Shown one piece after another: positions 51,181 through 62,147 of a DNA stretch of 64,000 nucleotides; within the stretch, counting starts at the first letter, position 1, and every line of letters starts with the position of its first letter. Below the pieces are notes generated by a model, which saw only the letters and a list, made by a program, of their open reading frames with translations, made no database searches and was not told where the DNA came from. Source of the stretch: Methylibium sp. NZG (GTDB taxonomy: Bacteria; Pseudomonadota; Gammaproteobacteria; Burkholderiales; Burkholderiaceae_C); assembly GCA_001263235.1 (NCBI GenBank), contig LGRD01000024.1, positions 1 to 64,000 on the forward strand. Direction: 5' to 3'. The position numbers and the translations under genes are program-made.

Positions 51181-52995
51181 ATGAACCTGCTCAAACCCAA
51201 CCGCCTGACGCTGGCGGTCGCCGAAGCGCTCACCGCGCTTTCGTTGATCGCCTGCGGTGGTGCCACCGAAGAAACCACTGCAGGGGCCACGGCGCCTGCA
51301 CCTGCACCTGCACCTGCACCTGCACCTGCACCTGCACCTGCACCTGCACCTGCACCTGCGCCTGCACCTGCGCCTGCACCCGCACCGGCTCCAGCGCCAG
51401 CCCCTGCACCGGCGACCTCCGCGCGCATCGCCAGCATCGAACTGGGGCAGTCGCTGCTGTTTCCGAGCGGCGACAGCGCCCTGGTGCTGGTCGCAGGCAA
51501 GGCGGTGCTGGTGAAGGTCAATGTGACCAATGCCAACACGGCCGAAGCCAAACCGGCAGGCACGCTGCGCGTGGAGACGAGCACGGGTGAACTGGTGCAG
51601 CAACTCGCCCTGACCGCGCCCACTGGTGCGGTGCCGACCACCGTGCCCGATGTGCCGAGCTTCACCAACTCCTACAGCGTCGTCGTGCCCGCCACCCTGG
51701 TGAAGACTGGCCTGCGGCTCACCGCCAGCGTGGGCCCAGGGGCTGGCACCAGCACCATCAACCCGCGCGTCGGCGGCGGCGTGGCGATGAGGGTGGTCGC
51801 AGTGCCCGTTCAACTCGGCACCACGGTGGGTCAGATCGTCGACAAGGCCGACAGCTACCTGCTGGCGCGGCTGCCGGTGGCCACAGTGACCGTGCAGGCA
51901 CGCGCGCCTTACGTGTCCAAGCGGGTGACGACCCTGCCGACCACCGCGGCCGAGTGGTCCACGGCGTTCTCGCGCGTGCTGGCCGAGATGGACGACCTGC
52001 ACATTCTCGAGAAGGCTTCAGACCAGACCTTCTACTACGGCTTTATGCCCAAGCGCACGTTCGGCCTGGCCGGCGTGGGCTACGTGCCGGGCAACGCGGC
52101 GGTGGGCTTCGACGTGCCCAACAGCCCGGCGGTGGTGCGCGAGACGCTGGCCCACGAGCTTGGTCACAACCTGAGCCTGCCCCACGCGCCGTGCGGCGGC
52201 GTGGCCGGCGCGGACCCGCAGTACCCGTACGCCAACGGCATGCTGGGTGCGCCCGGTCGCTACATTTGGGGCTACAACGCCGAGACCTCGACGTTCGTTG
52301 ATCCGCGAAGGACCAATGTGCACGACATCATGAGCTACTGTTCCGGCGACACCTTCTCCGACTACAACTACCGCCGGGTGCAGGTCTACCTGACGCCCAC
52401 CGACCGGTTGGTGAAGACGGCCTCTGCCGCCGCCGCAGCGGCCGGCCCGCAAGAGCTGCTGCTGATCAGCGGCCAGCTCGAAGGCGGCAAGATGGAGCTG
52501 ATGCCGCTCAAGTCCTTGCAAGGCGAGGCGCGGCTGCCGCAGGACGGGCCGTACACCTTGCGTGTGCTGACCGCGCAAGGAACCGTCGAGTACCGTTTCG
52601 CGATGAAGGTGACCGCGCACGAGAGCCCGGCCCAACGCTTCGGCTTCACCATCCCCAACCCGGGCACGATCCTGGGCATCACGATCGTGAAGGACGGCGC
52701 CACGCTGGTTCAGCGCGTGACTGCTGCGCCGCGCACGAACAAGTCGATCCAGGCGGCCACCGACAAGTCTCCGGTGCAATTCAGCGAGCAGGGCGGCCAG
52801 TTGCGCCTGAGCTGGGACCACGCCAAGCACCCGTACCTCACCGTCATCCACGTCGGCACGCAGCGCACGACGCTGGCGCAAGACCTCGAAGGTGGCAGCG
52901 TGGTGTTGCCGGCCGCGGGCCTGCCGGTGGGTGGTGCGTTCGAATTCAGTCTGTCTGACGGTTTGAACACCGCGCGGGTGACGCTGAACCGTTGA
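51181..52995 (+). CDS. Lipoprotein zinc metalloprotease (HExxH...H, reprolysin/M66-like)
   Basis: A 604-residue exported protein. The signal peptide ends in lipobox LSLIAC (about residues 20-25), followed shortly by 40 residues of Ala-Pro. The catalytic motif is HELGHNLSLPHAPCG, giving HExxHxxxxxH with three zinc-binding histidines, and a Met-turn candidate follows in VHDIMSYCSG. This places it among metzincin-type proteases such as M66/StcE-like enzymes. The C-terminal 200 residues form beta-rich domains without clear motifs. It follows the haem lipoprotein by 23 bp and shares its Ala-Pro linker design, which suggests a joint role at the outer surface. Confidence 0.78.
   Translation: MNLLKPNRLTLAVAEALTALSLIACGGATEETTAGATAPAPAPAPAPAPAPAPAPAPAPAPAPAPAPAPAPAPAPAPATSARIASIELGQSLLFPSGDSALVLVAGKAVLVKVNVTNANTAEAKPAGTLRVETSTGELVQQLALTAPTGAVPTTVPDVPSFTNSYSVVVPATLVKTGLRLTASVGPGAGTSTINPRVGGGVAMRVVAVPVQLGTTVGQIVDKADSYLLARLPVATVTVQARAPYVSKRVTTLPTTAAEWSTAFSRVLAEMDDLHILEKASDQTFYYGFMPKRTFGLAGVGYVPGNAAVGFDVPNSPAVVRETLAHELGHNLSLPHAPCGGVAGADPQYPYANGMLGAPGRYIWGYNAETSTFVDPRRTNVHDIMSYCSGDTFSDYNYRRVQVYLTPTDRLVKTASAAAAAAGPQELLLISGQLEGGKMELMPLKSLQGEARLPQDGPYTLRVLTAQGTVEYRFAMKVTAHESPAQRFGFTIPNPGTILGITIVKDGATLVQRVTAAPRTNKSIQAATDKSPVQFSEQGGQLRLSWDHAKHPYLTVIHVGTQRTTLAQDLEGGSVVLPAAGLPVGGAFEFSLSDGLNTARVTLNR
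51292..51411 (+). repeat. Ala-Pro tract with ten perfect CCTGCA copies
   Basis: The tract encodes 20 Ala-Pro pairs. Positions 51295-51354 are ten perfect (nine CCTGCA plus one ending CCTGCA/CCTGCG junction) hexamers, a microsatellite prone to in-frame slippage. Confidence 0.88.
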
Positions 52996-53044
52996 CCTGG
53001 CTTGGCTCGGTGCGCGCGCAGCGTGCGTGGCACCGGGCATGGCC

Positions 53045-53554
53045 TCACCCAGGTATCGACATCGGCAGACGTACCCCGTAGCGTGTGTTCGGACGTGGCC
53101 CACCGTGGTCGAAGACGTGCCAGACGCCGGCCTCGGAAACGATCCACACCTCCACGGCACCGGCTTCGAGGAACAGCCGGGTCTTGAAGACCATTTCAGC
53201 GTCAGTGTTCGAGGGTGAGCGGACCTCGACGCAAATCTCGGGTGCGGCAGGGTAGGGCGTGACATCGCCATGGCACGCCATAAAGTCGGCCGACGCCCAG
53301 GCCACGTCCGGTACGCGCACGCCCTCGGACGTGGCGATGGAGCATTCCACCATCGCCGTCCCATCGGGCAACTGCTCGGCGAGCGCGCGCCCAATGGCCA
53401 TCTGGTTGATCCCATGGCGATTGCTGGCAGGGCTCATCTCGATCACTCCATAGGCGTTGAGCTCGACCTTGCCCGGCAGGTCACGCAGCAGCGGGTCGTT
53501 GCACAGTTCGGCCCAGCGCAGTGCGAGTGCTTCTTGCGGAGTGATTTGTCCCAT
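53045..53554 (-). CDS. Uma2/DUF820 family endonuclease-fold protein
   Basis: A 169-residue protein of the Uma2 family, a PD-(D/E)xK nuclease fold. Typical blocks are VELNAYGVIEMSPAS near residue 30, VRVPDVAWAS (conserved Pro-Asp) and APEICVEVRSPSNTDAEMVFKTRLFLEAGAVEVWIV, which holds the E-x-S-P and Lys positions of the putative active site. Uma2 proteins are numerous in cyanobacteria and scattered elsewhere; their role is unknown, possibly linked to mobile DNA. Confidence 0.85.
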   Translation of the reverse strand: MGQITPQEALALRWAELCNDPLLRDLPGKVELNAYGVIEMSPASNRHGINQMAIGRALAEQLPDGTAMVECSIATSEGVRVPDVAWASADFMACHGDVTPYPAAPEICVEVRSPSNTDAEMVFKTRLFLEAGAVEVWIVSEAGVWHVFDHGGPRPNTRYGVRLPMSIPG

Positions 53555-53672
53555 GAAGATGCCTCTTGACGACGACGGACTTCAGTATAGGCCGGGCCAG
53601 GAATACGCAGAGTCAACGCGCCGAGCAGCGCGCAGAGTCTTCCGGCGCCGTCGCGACGGTGCCGGCTTTTGT

Positions 53673-54752
53673 TCAACGCGCTGCGCGCGCCCGCTCCTGC
53701 GCGATCGCCTCGCCGAGCTCGATCACTGCCAGCGCGTAGTAGCTCGACCAGTTGTAGCGCGTGATGGCGTAGAAGTTGGGCGTGCCGGCAACAAAGCTCG
53801 GCGCGGCGTCGCCGTTTTGCAGCTCCACGAGCGCCAGCTTGCCGTCGAACGTCTGGCCGGCGCTGCCCAGCGTCGCGCCGCGCTGGAGCATCTCTTGCGC
53901 GCTGAAGCTGGGCACGATGTCGGGCACCAGCAGCAGCGCGCGTTCGGTCGTCGAGCTGGGCGGCGTCACGTCGAAGCGTGTGGGCATGCCGCGCTGCCAA
54001 CCGAACTGCGCCATGTAGTTCGCCACGCTGCCGATCACGTCGGCCGGGCTGTCTTTCAGGTCGATCGCGCCGTCGCCATCGAAGTCGACCGCGTACTTGT
54101 TGACGCTGGAGGGCAGGAACTGCGGCATGCCGATCGCACCGGCGTAGCTGCCCTTCACCGCCAGCGGCTCCTGGCCGCCTTGGTGGCACATCAGCAAAAA
54201 GGCTTCGAGCTCGTCGCGGAAGAACGGCGTGCGGTCTTTGCGGCCGGTGGGGAAGTCGAATGCCAGCGTCGCCAGCGCGTCGATCACGCGGAAGGTGCCA
54301 GTGTGCTGCCCGAAGATCGACTCCACGCCGATGATGCCCACCACCACCTCGGGCGGCACGCCAAAACGCGCCTCGGCGGCGTCGAGCCAGCGCTGGTGGT
54401 TGCGCCAGAACGCCAGGCCGGCGCGGATGCGAATGGGTTCGACAAAGCGGCTTCGGTAGGCGGCCCAGTTCTTTGCGGTGCCGCTGGCAGCCGGCATGAT
54501 GAGCCGCGCGACCGCGGGCGTGAAGCGGGCTCGTTCGAGTGCGGCGCGAACCCACGCCACGTCCAGGTTGTGGCGCTGTGCCACCTCGTCGGCGAAGCGC
54601 ATCACGTCGTCGCGACGGCCGTAGCGCAGCGGGTCGGCCGGGTCACCGTTGGCCGCACCGGCAACCGGCGAGGTCGGCGCGGCTGGCAGCGCCCAGAGCG
54701 ACAGGACCAGGGCGATCGGCGGGAGGATCGTCAAGCGAACAAGGAAATGCAT
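53673..54752 (-). CDS. mltB: Lytic murein transglycosylase B
   Basis: Peptidoglycan lytic transglycosylase, 359 residues, with an N-terminal signal peptide (MHFLVRLTILPPIALVLSLWA). The catalytic glutamate is in VGIIGVESIFGQHTG; GAIGMPQFLPSSVNKYAVDFDGDG and DSPADVIGSVANYM are the conserved MltB blocks. No lipobox cysteine is seen, so it is a soluble periplasmic form. It joins mltA in the window as a second cell-wall remodelling enzyme. Confidence 0.92.
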   Translation of the reverse strand: MHFLVRLTILPPIALVLSLWALPAAPTSPVAGAANGDPADPLRYGRRDDVMRFADEVAQRHNLDVAWVRAALERARFTPAVARLIMPAASGTAKNWAAYRSRFVEPIRIRAGLAFWRNHQRWLDAAEARFGVPPEVVVGIIGVESIFGQHTGTFRVIDALATLAFDFPTGRKDRTPFFRDELEAFLLMCHQGGQEPLAVKGSYAGAIGMPQFLPSSVNKYAVDFDGDGAIDLKDSPADVIGSVANYMAQFGWQRGMPTRFDVTPPSSTTERALLLVPDIVPSFSAQEMLQRGATLGSAGQTFDGKLALVELQNGDAAPSFVAGTPNFYAITRYNWSSYYALAVIELGEAIAQERARAAR

Positions 54753-54804
54753 CGGGCGCGCAGAAGGTGACGCGCAGATTATCGACGCCGGTCCGGCAGC
54801 GCCA

Positions 54805-54839
54805 ACAAAAAGGCCCGAAACCGTGAGGCTTCGGGCCTT
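54805..54839 (-). terminator. Rho-independent terminator of hppA
   Basis: On the minus strand, AAGGCCCGAA and TTCGGGCCTT form a 10-bp stem around a 10-base loop, followed by TTTTTGTTGG. It lies about 80 bp beyond the hppA stop codon. Confidence 0.9.
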
Positions 54840-54917
54840 GCGCCGCTAGGCGCGCGTCGTCGATGCATGCGGCCTGTGGCGACGCGCAGGGTTCTGCGCG
54901 CCATCCCACCGCGCTCG

Positions 54918-57449
<2,532 letters not shown>

Positions 57450-57745
57450 GGTGGTCTCCTTGTTTTGGGAAAGTGTGGACAGGGTTGTCGTGCCGGCACT
57501 CGGTTGGCGTCTTTGATGGCGTCTGAGGTGACGTCTGTGCTGGCGCGGCGCCGGTGCCTGGTTCTATTCTTGGTGCGCTCAGGAGAAGAGCGCCCGTGAC
57601 AGCCTCCGATGCTAAGGGATGCCCGGTGACAAGGCAATCCGCCAACCCGGGTGCGTTCCTGCACGCCCACCCGCATTCAGCCGCCCAGGCAGCGCAAACA
57701 CGGCCCGTAGAATTCGGGTTATCCCCGTGTGAACGAGACAACACC

Positions 57746-58294
57746 ATGAGCCTCGACAGAGTCACCCCCGGCGCCAAGGCGCCCGAGCAGTTCAACGTGA
57801 TCATCGAGATACCGATGAACGCCGACCCGATCAAGTACGAGGTCGACAAGGAGACCGGCGCGATCTTCGTCGATCGTTTCATGACGACGGCGATGCACTA
57901 CCCGTGCAACTACGGCTACGTCCCGCACACGCTGGCCGACGACGGCGACCCGGTCGATGTGCTCGTGATCACGCCCTACGCACTGACGCCCGGTGTTGTT
58001 GTGACGTGCCGCCCAATCGGCGTGCTGATGATGGACGACGAAGCCGGCGGCGACGCCAAGCTGCTCGCCGTGCCGATCGACAAGGTCTTGCCGATCTACT
58101 CGCACTGGCACAAGCCCGAAGACATCAACCAGATGCGCTTGAAGTCGATCCAGCACTTCTTCGAGCATTACAAAGACCTCGAAGAAGGCAAGTGGGTCAA
58201 GGTCAAGGGCTGGGAAGGCCCGCAGGCCGCCAAGGACGAGATCACCTCGGGCATGGCGGCGTACGCGCGCGAGCAGGCGGCGCAGGCGAAATAG
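57746..58294 (+). CDS. ppa: Soluble inorganic pyrophosphatase (family I)
   Basis: Cytoplasmic enzyme that hydrolyses pyrophosphate from biosynthetic reactions. The 182-residue protein has the family I signature [11 protein letters not shown], the [16 protein letters not shown] block and the [11 protein letters not shown] segment. Length is typical. It is divergent from the proton-pumping pyrophosphatase gene, so the cell can either waste or capture pyrophosphate energy with genes controlled from one shared region. Confidence 0.95.
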   Translation: MSLDRVTPGAKAPEQFNVIIEIPMNADPIKYEVDKETGAIFVDRFMTTAMHYPCNYGYVPHTLADDGDPVDVLVITPYALTPGVVVTCRPIGVLMMDDEAGGDAKLLAVPIDKVLPIYSHWHKPEDINQMRLKSIQHFFEHYKDLEEGKWVKVKGWEGPQAAKDEITSGMAAYAREQAAQAK

Positions 58295-58347
58295 CCGCGC
58301 AATATCCGCGCAACCTCCGCGCAATATCCGCGCAATATCCGCGCGCG
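58295..58347 (+). repeat. 11-bp tandem repeats after ppa
   Basis: Four units of CCGCGCAATAT (the second reads CCGCGCAACCT) and a partial fifth directly follow the ppa stop codon. They are succeeded by a 7-bp hairpin GCCGGGC-TCG-GCCCGGC at 58351-58367 without a T-run. Confidence 0.85.
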
Positions 58348-58403
58348 CGGGCCGGGCTCGGCCCGGCACCTAAACTGCAGCGGTCCTCGCCACCCGCTGC
58401 TCC

Positions 58404-61148
58404 ATGCACAACTCACTTGCCTGCTTGCTCGCCGCGGTCCTGACCTTCGGTTCCGCAGCCACCCGGTCGCAAGCCCCATCCGCTGCGCCCTCGCAAAAGC
58501 CCCTGCCCACGGGCATGGCGCGTGTCGCTTCGGTCGAAGGCATCGACGAGTACCGCCTCGCCAACGGATTGCAAATCCTGCTGGTGCCCGACGACTCCAA
58601 GCCCACCACCACGGTCAACCTGACCTACCGCGTCGGCTCGCGGCACGAGAACTACGGCGAGACCGGCATGGCGCACCTGCTGGAGCACATGCTGTTCAAG
58701 GGCTCGCCACGCCACCCCAAGGTGTGGGCCGACTTCGAAAAGCGCGGCCTGGCCGCCAACGGCACCACCTGGTTCGACCGCACCAACTACACCGCCAGCT
58801 TCTCGGCCAACGACGACAACCTGCGCTGGTACCTCGGCTGGCAGGCCGACGCGATGGTCAACAGCTTCATCGCCCGCAAGGACCTGGACACCGAGATGAC
58901 GGTGGTGCGCAACGAGATGGAAAGCGGCGAGAACAGCCCCGACCGCGTGCTCTTCGAGAAGACGCTGGCCGCGATGTACCAGTGGCACAACTACGGCAAG
59001 TCCACCATCGGCGCGCGCAGCGATGTCGAGAACGTCGACATCCCGCGCCTGCAGGCCTTCTACCGCGAGCACTACCAGCCCGACAACGCCACGCTGATCG
59101 TGGCCGGCAGGTTCGACGAGGCGCGCACGCTGCGCTGGGTGGCCGAATCGTTCGGCAAGATCAAGCGGCCGGTGCGCAAGCCGCGGGTTCTGTACACGCT
59201 GGACCCGGTGCAGGACGGCGAACGCAGCGTCACGCTGCGCCGCATCGGCGGCGTGCCGTTGATGTATGCCGCGTACCACGTGCCGCCGGGCTCGCACCCC
59301 GACTTCGCGGCGGTCGAAGTGCTCGGCCTGGTGCTGGGCGACACGCCGTCGGGCCGGCTGCACAAGCGCTTGACCGAGAAGCGCCTGGCTGCCGACACCT
59401 TTGCCTTCTCGCAAGGCCTGGCCGACCCGGGCTTTGCGCTGTTCGGCGCGCAACTCGCCCCGGGGCAGGACACCGAGCCGGCCCGCGTGGAGATGCTCGC
59501 CACGCTCGAGTCCGTGGCGCGCGAGCCGATCACCGCCGAGGAACTGGCGCGCGCCAAGTCGAAGTGGCTCAAGGGTTGGGAGCGTGCCTTCAGCAACCCC
59601 GAGACGGTCGGCATCTCGCTGTCGGAGTCGATCGCGCTGGGCGACTGGCGCCTTTTCTTCCTGTTGCGCGATCGGGTGCGTGATGTGGCGCTGGCCGACG
59701 TGCAGCGTGTGGCCGAGCAGCGCCTGCTGCCGAGCAACCGCACGCTGGGGACGTACCTGCCCACCGACAAACCGCAGCGCGCGCCCGCACCCGAGCGCGT
59801 GGACGTGGTGCAGACGCTGAAGGACTTCCGGCCGCAGCCGGCGGCCGGCCGGGTCGAGATCTTCGAGGCGACGCCGGCCAACATCGACGCCCGCACCCAG
59901 CGGTCGGAGGTTGGTGGCGTGAAGCTCGCACTGCTGCCCAAGGGCACGCGCGGCGGCGCGGTGCAGGCGGTGCTGACGCTGCGCTTCGGCGATGAGGCGA
60001 GCCTGTTCGGCCAAACCGACGCTGCCGACGCCGTGGCCTCGATGCTCGACAAAGGCACTGCCACGCTGAGCCGCCAGCAGGTGCAGGACCGGCTCGACGC
60101 GCTCAAGACCGAGTTGAGCGTGAGCAGCGGTACGGGCCGCGTCAGCGTCGGCCTCGCGTCGCGCCGCGAGCATCTGCCCGCTGCGATTGCGCTGGTGGGC
60201 GAGTTGCTGCGCAAGCCGCTGCTGGCGCCCGAGGCGCTCGACGAATTGAAGCGCCAGGCGCTGGCTGGCATCGAGCAGCAGCGCAAGGAGCCCGAGGCGA
60301 TGGCGGACAACGCGCTCGCGCGGCTGGGCAACCCGTACAAACGCGGCGACCCGCGTCACGCGCGCAGCTTCGACGAAATGGTGGAAGACACGAATGCCCT
60401 GAGCCTGGAGAAAGTTCGCGCCTTCCACGCCCGCTTCTATACCGCGACGCGCGCCGAGTTCGCCGCCGTGGGCGACATGGACGCAGCCCTGGTGCGGCAG
60501 GCCGTGCAAGCCGCCGTGGGCGACTGGACCGGCGGTGTGCCGTACATGCGCGTGCCGCAACCACCAGTGGCCGTGAAGCCGCAGCGCCTGCTGCTGGCCG
60601 CGCCCGACAAGCAGAACGCCACGATGCAGGTGCGCCAGACCGTGCCGCTGACCGACGCCGACGCCGACTACCCCGCGCTGATGATGGCCAACCACCTGCT
60701 CGGCGGCGGTGGCAACTCGCGGCTCTGGAAGCGCATCCGCGAAACCGAAGGCTTGTCCTACGACGTGCGCAGCAACGTGGCGTGGAGCCAGTTCGAGCCC
60801 AACTCCGACTGGCAGGCCAGCGCGATCTTTGCGCCGCAGAATCTGGCGAAAGTCGAGGCTGCATTCCAGCAGGAACTGGCCCGTGCGCTGAAGGACGGGT
60901 TCGGCGCGGCCGAGCTGGAAGAGGGCAAGCGCGGCCTGCTGAACTTCCGCCGCCTGTCGCGCGCGCAAGACGGGCGCATCGTCTCGGCGCTGGCGAACAA
61001 CCTGTACCTGGGGCGCACGTTTGCGGTGTCGGCGCGTGTCGATGCGGCGCTGGAGAAGCTCACGCTGGCCGAGGTCAACGCGGCGCTGCGCAAGTACATC
61101 CGGCCGCAGGACTTCATCGCGGCGTTCGCGGGCGACTTCAAGCCTTGA
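58404..61148 (+). CDS. Exported M16-family zinc protease, two-domain
   Basis: A 914-residue insulinase/pitrilysin-type metallopeptidase. A signal peptide covers about residues 1-23 (the lipobox is weak, with Cys7 too early). The inverted zinc motif HLLEH is at residues 91-95, with the third ligand likely in EMTVVRNEMESGEN. The second half (from about residue 480) is a non-catalytic M16 domain of the same fold, as in PqqL-like and other single-chain M16 proteases. It probably degrades peptides in the periplasm. It begins about 110 bp after ppa. Confidence 0.88.
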   Translation: MHNSLACLLAAVLTFGSAATRSQAPSAAPSQKPLPTGMARVASVEGIDEYRLANGLQILLVPDDSKPTTTVNLTYRVGSRHENYGETGMAHLLEHMLFKGSPRHPKVWADFEKRGLAANGTTWFDRTNYTASFSANDDNLRWYLGWQADAMVNSFIARKDLDTEMTVVRNEMESGENSPDRVLFEKTLAAMYQWHNYGKSTIGARSDVENVDIPRLQAFYREHYQPDNATLIVAGRFDEARTLRWVAESFGKIKRPVRKPRVLYTLDPVQDGERSVTLRRIGGVPLMYAAYHVPPGSHPDFAAVEVLGLVLGDTPSGRLHKRLTEKRLAADTFAFSQGLADPGFALFGAQLAPGQDTEPARVEMLATLESVAREPITAEELARAKSKWLKGWERAFSNPETVGISLSESIALGDWRLFFLLRDRVRDVALADVQRVAEQRLLPSNRTLGTYLPTDKPQRAPAPERVDVVQTLKDFRPQPAAGRVEIFEATPANIDARTQRSEVGGVKLALLPKGTRGGAVQAVLTLRFGDEASLFGQTDAADAVASMLDKGTATLSRQQVQDRLDALKTELSVSSGTGRVSVGLASRREHLPAAIALVGELLRKPLLAPEALDELKRQALAGIEQQRKEPEAMADNALARLGNPYKRGDPRHARSFDEMVEDTNALSLEKVRAFHARFYTATRAEFAAVGDMDAALVRQAVQAAVGDWTGGVPYMRVPQPPVAVKPQRLLLAAPDKQNATMQVRQTVPLTDADADYPALMMANHLLGGGGNSRLWKRIRETEGLSYDVRSNVAWSQFEPNSDWQASAIFAPQNLAKVEAAFQQELARALKDGFGAAELEEGKRGLLNFRRLSRAQDGRIVSALANNLYLGRTFAVSARVDAALEKLTLAEVNAALRKYIRPQDFIAAFAGDFKP

Positions 61149-61207
61149 GCCGGGTCCGCGATGGCCGGCACTTGCGACCTGCTGATCCTCGATCGGAGCC
61201 CCAGCAC

Positions 61208-62098
61208 ATGGACGCCTTGACCACACCCGCCGAACGATTCGATGGCCTGCCGGGTTTCCCTTGGCCGGCCCGGTGGCTCAGAGGCGACGCCACCGCGCAG
61301 ATCGACATGGCGTGTATCGACGAAGGGCCGCAGGACGCCGACACCGTGTTCCTGTGCCTGCACGGCAACCCGACGTGGAGCTACCTGTACCGCAAGATGA
61401 TCCCGGTGTGTCTGGCGACCGGCGCGCGCGTGGTGGCGCCCGACCTCATCGGCTTCGGGCGTTCCGGCAAGGCCACGCGTGAGGCCGACCACGGTTTTGA
61501 GTTTCACCGCAACAGCCTGCTGTGGCTGATCGACTCGCTGGACCTGCGCCGCATCACGCTGGTGGTGCAGGACTGGGGCGGCCTGCTCGGGTTGACCTTG
61601 CCGATGCACGCGCCGCAGCGTTTCGAGCGGCTGCTGGTGATGAACACTGGCTTTGCCACCGGCGAGGTGAGCGAGGGGTTTCGCGCCTGGCGCCAGTATT
61701 CGAACTCCCGGCCCGACCTGTCGGTGGGTGCGCTGCTCAAGCGCAGCGTGCCGACGCTGAGCGACGCAGAGGTCGCCGCCTACGACGCGCCGTTCCCCGA
61801 CGCACGCTACAAGGCTGCGCTGCGCGCGTTTCCAAATCTGGTGCCCGACGGCGCCGATGCGCCGGGTGCGGCGCTGTCTCGCCAAGCGCTCGAATGGTTC
61901 AAGACGCGGTGGACGGGCGACACCTTCATGGCCATCGGCATGCAAGACCCGGTGATGGGCCTGGCGCCGATGCTGAGTCTGCGCAAGGCGCTGCCGGGTT
62001 GCCCCGAGCCGTTGCGCGTCGATGACGGCGGGCATTTCGTGCAGGAGCACGGCGATGCGATCGCACGCGCGGCGCTCGCGCGCTGGGGTGGGCGCTGA
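61208..62098 (+). CDS. Haloalkane dehalogenase, subfamily I (DhlA-like)
   Basis: Alpha/beta-hydrolase of 296 residues that would split carbon-halogen bonds in haloalkanes to an alcohol and halide. The sequence follows DhlA closely: HGNPTWSYLYRKM near residue 52, nucleophile Asp122 followed by halide-binding Trp123 in VVQDWGG, cap-domain Trp161 in GFRAWRQY at the DhlA Trp175 position, acid Asp247 in GMQDPVMG and base His276 in DGGHFVQE. All five functional positions of subfamily I are present. The natural substrate is unknown. The gene follows the M16 protease by 59 bp. Confidence 0.85.
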   Translation: MDALTTPAERFDGLPGFPWPARWLRGDATAQIDMACIDEGPQDADTVFLCLHGNPTWSYLYRKMIPVCLATGARVVAPDLIGFGRSGKATREADHGFEFHRNSLLWLIDSLDLRRITLVVQDWGGLLGLTLPMHAPQRFERLLVMNTGFATGEVSEGFRAWRQYSNSRPDLSVGALLKRSVPTLSDAEVAAYDAPFPDARYKAALRAFPNLVPDGADAPGAALSRQALEWFKTRWTGDTFMAIGMQDPVMGLAPMLSLRKALPGCPEPLRVDDGGHFVQEHGDAIARAALARWGGR

Positions 62099-62147
62099 CG
62101 GCGCAGTTCGACTGTCGCGCGCGCCCGACGAACGGCGCGTGCGCTCG

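Noticed and set aside
58413-61226. 937-residue open frame antisense to the M16 protease
   Set aside because: High G+C keeps the opposite frame open; the product is His/Arg/Leu-rich without domain motifs, while the plus strand encodes a complete M16 protease.
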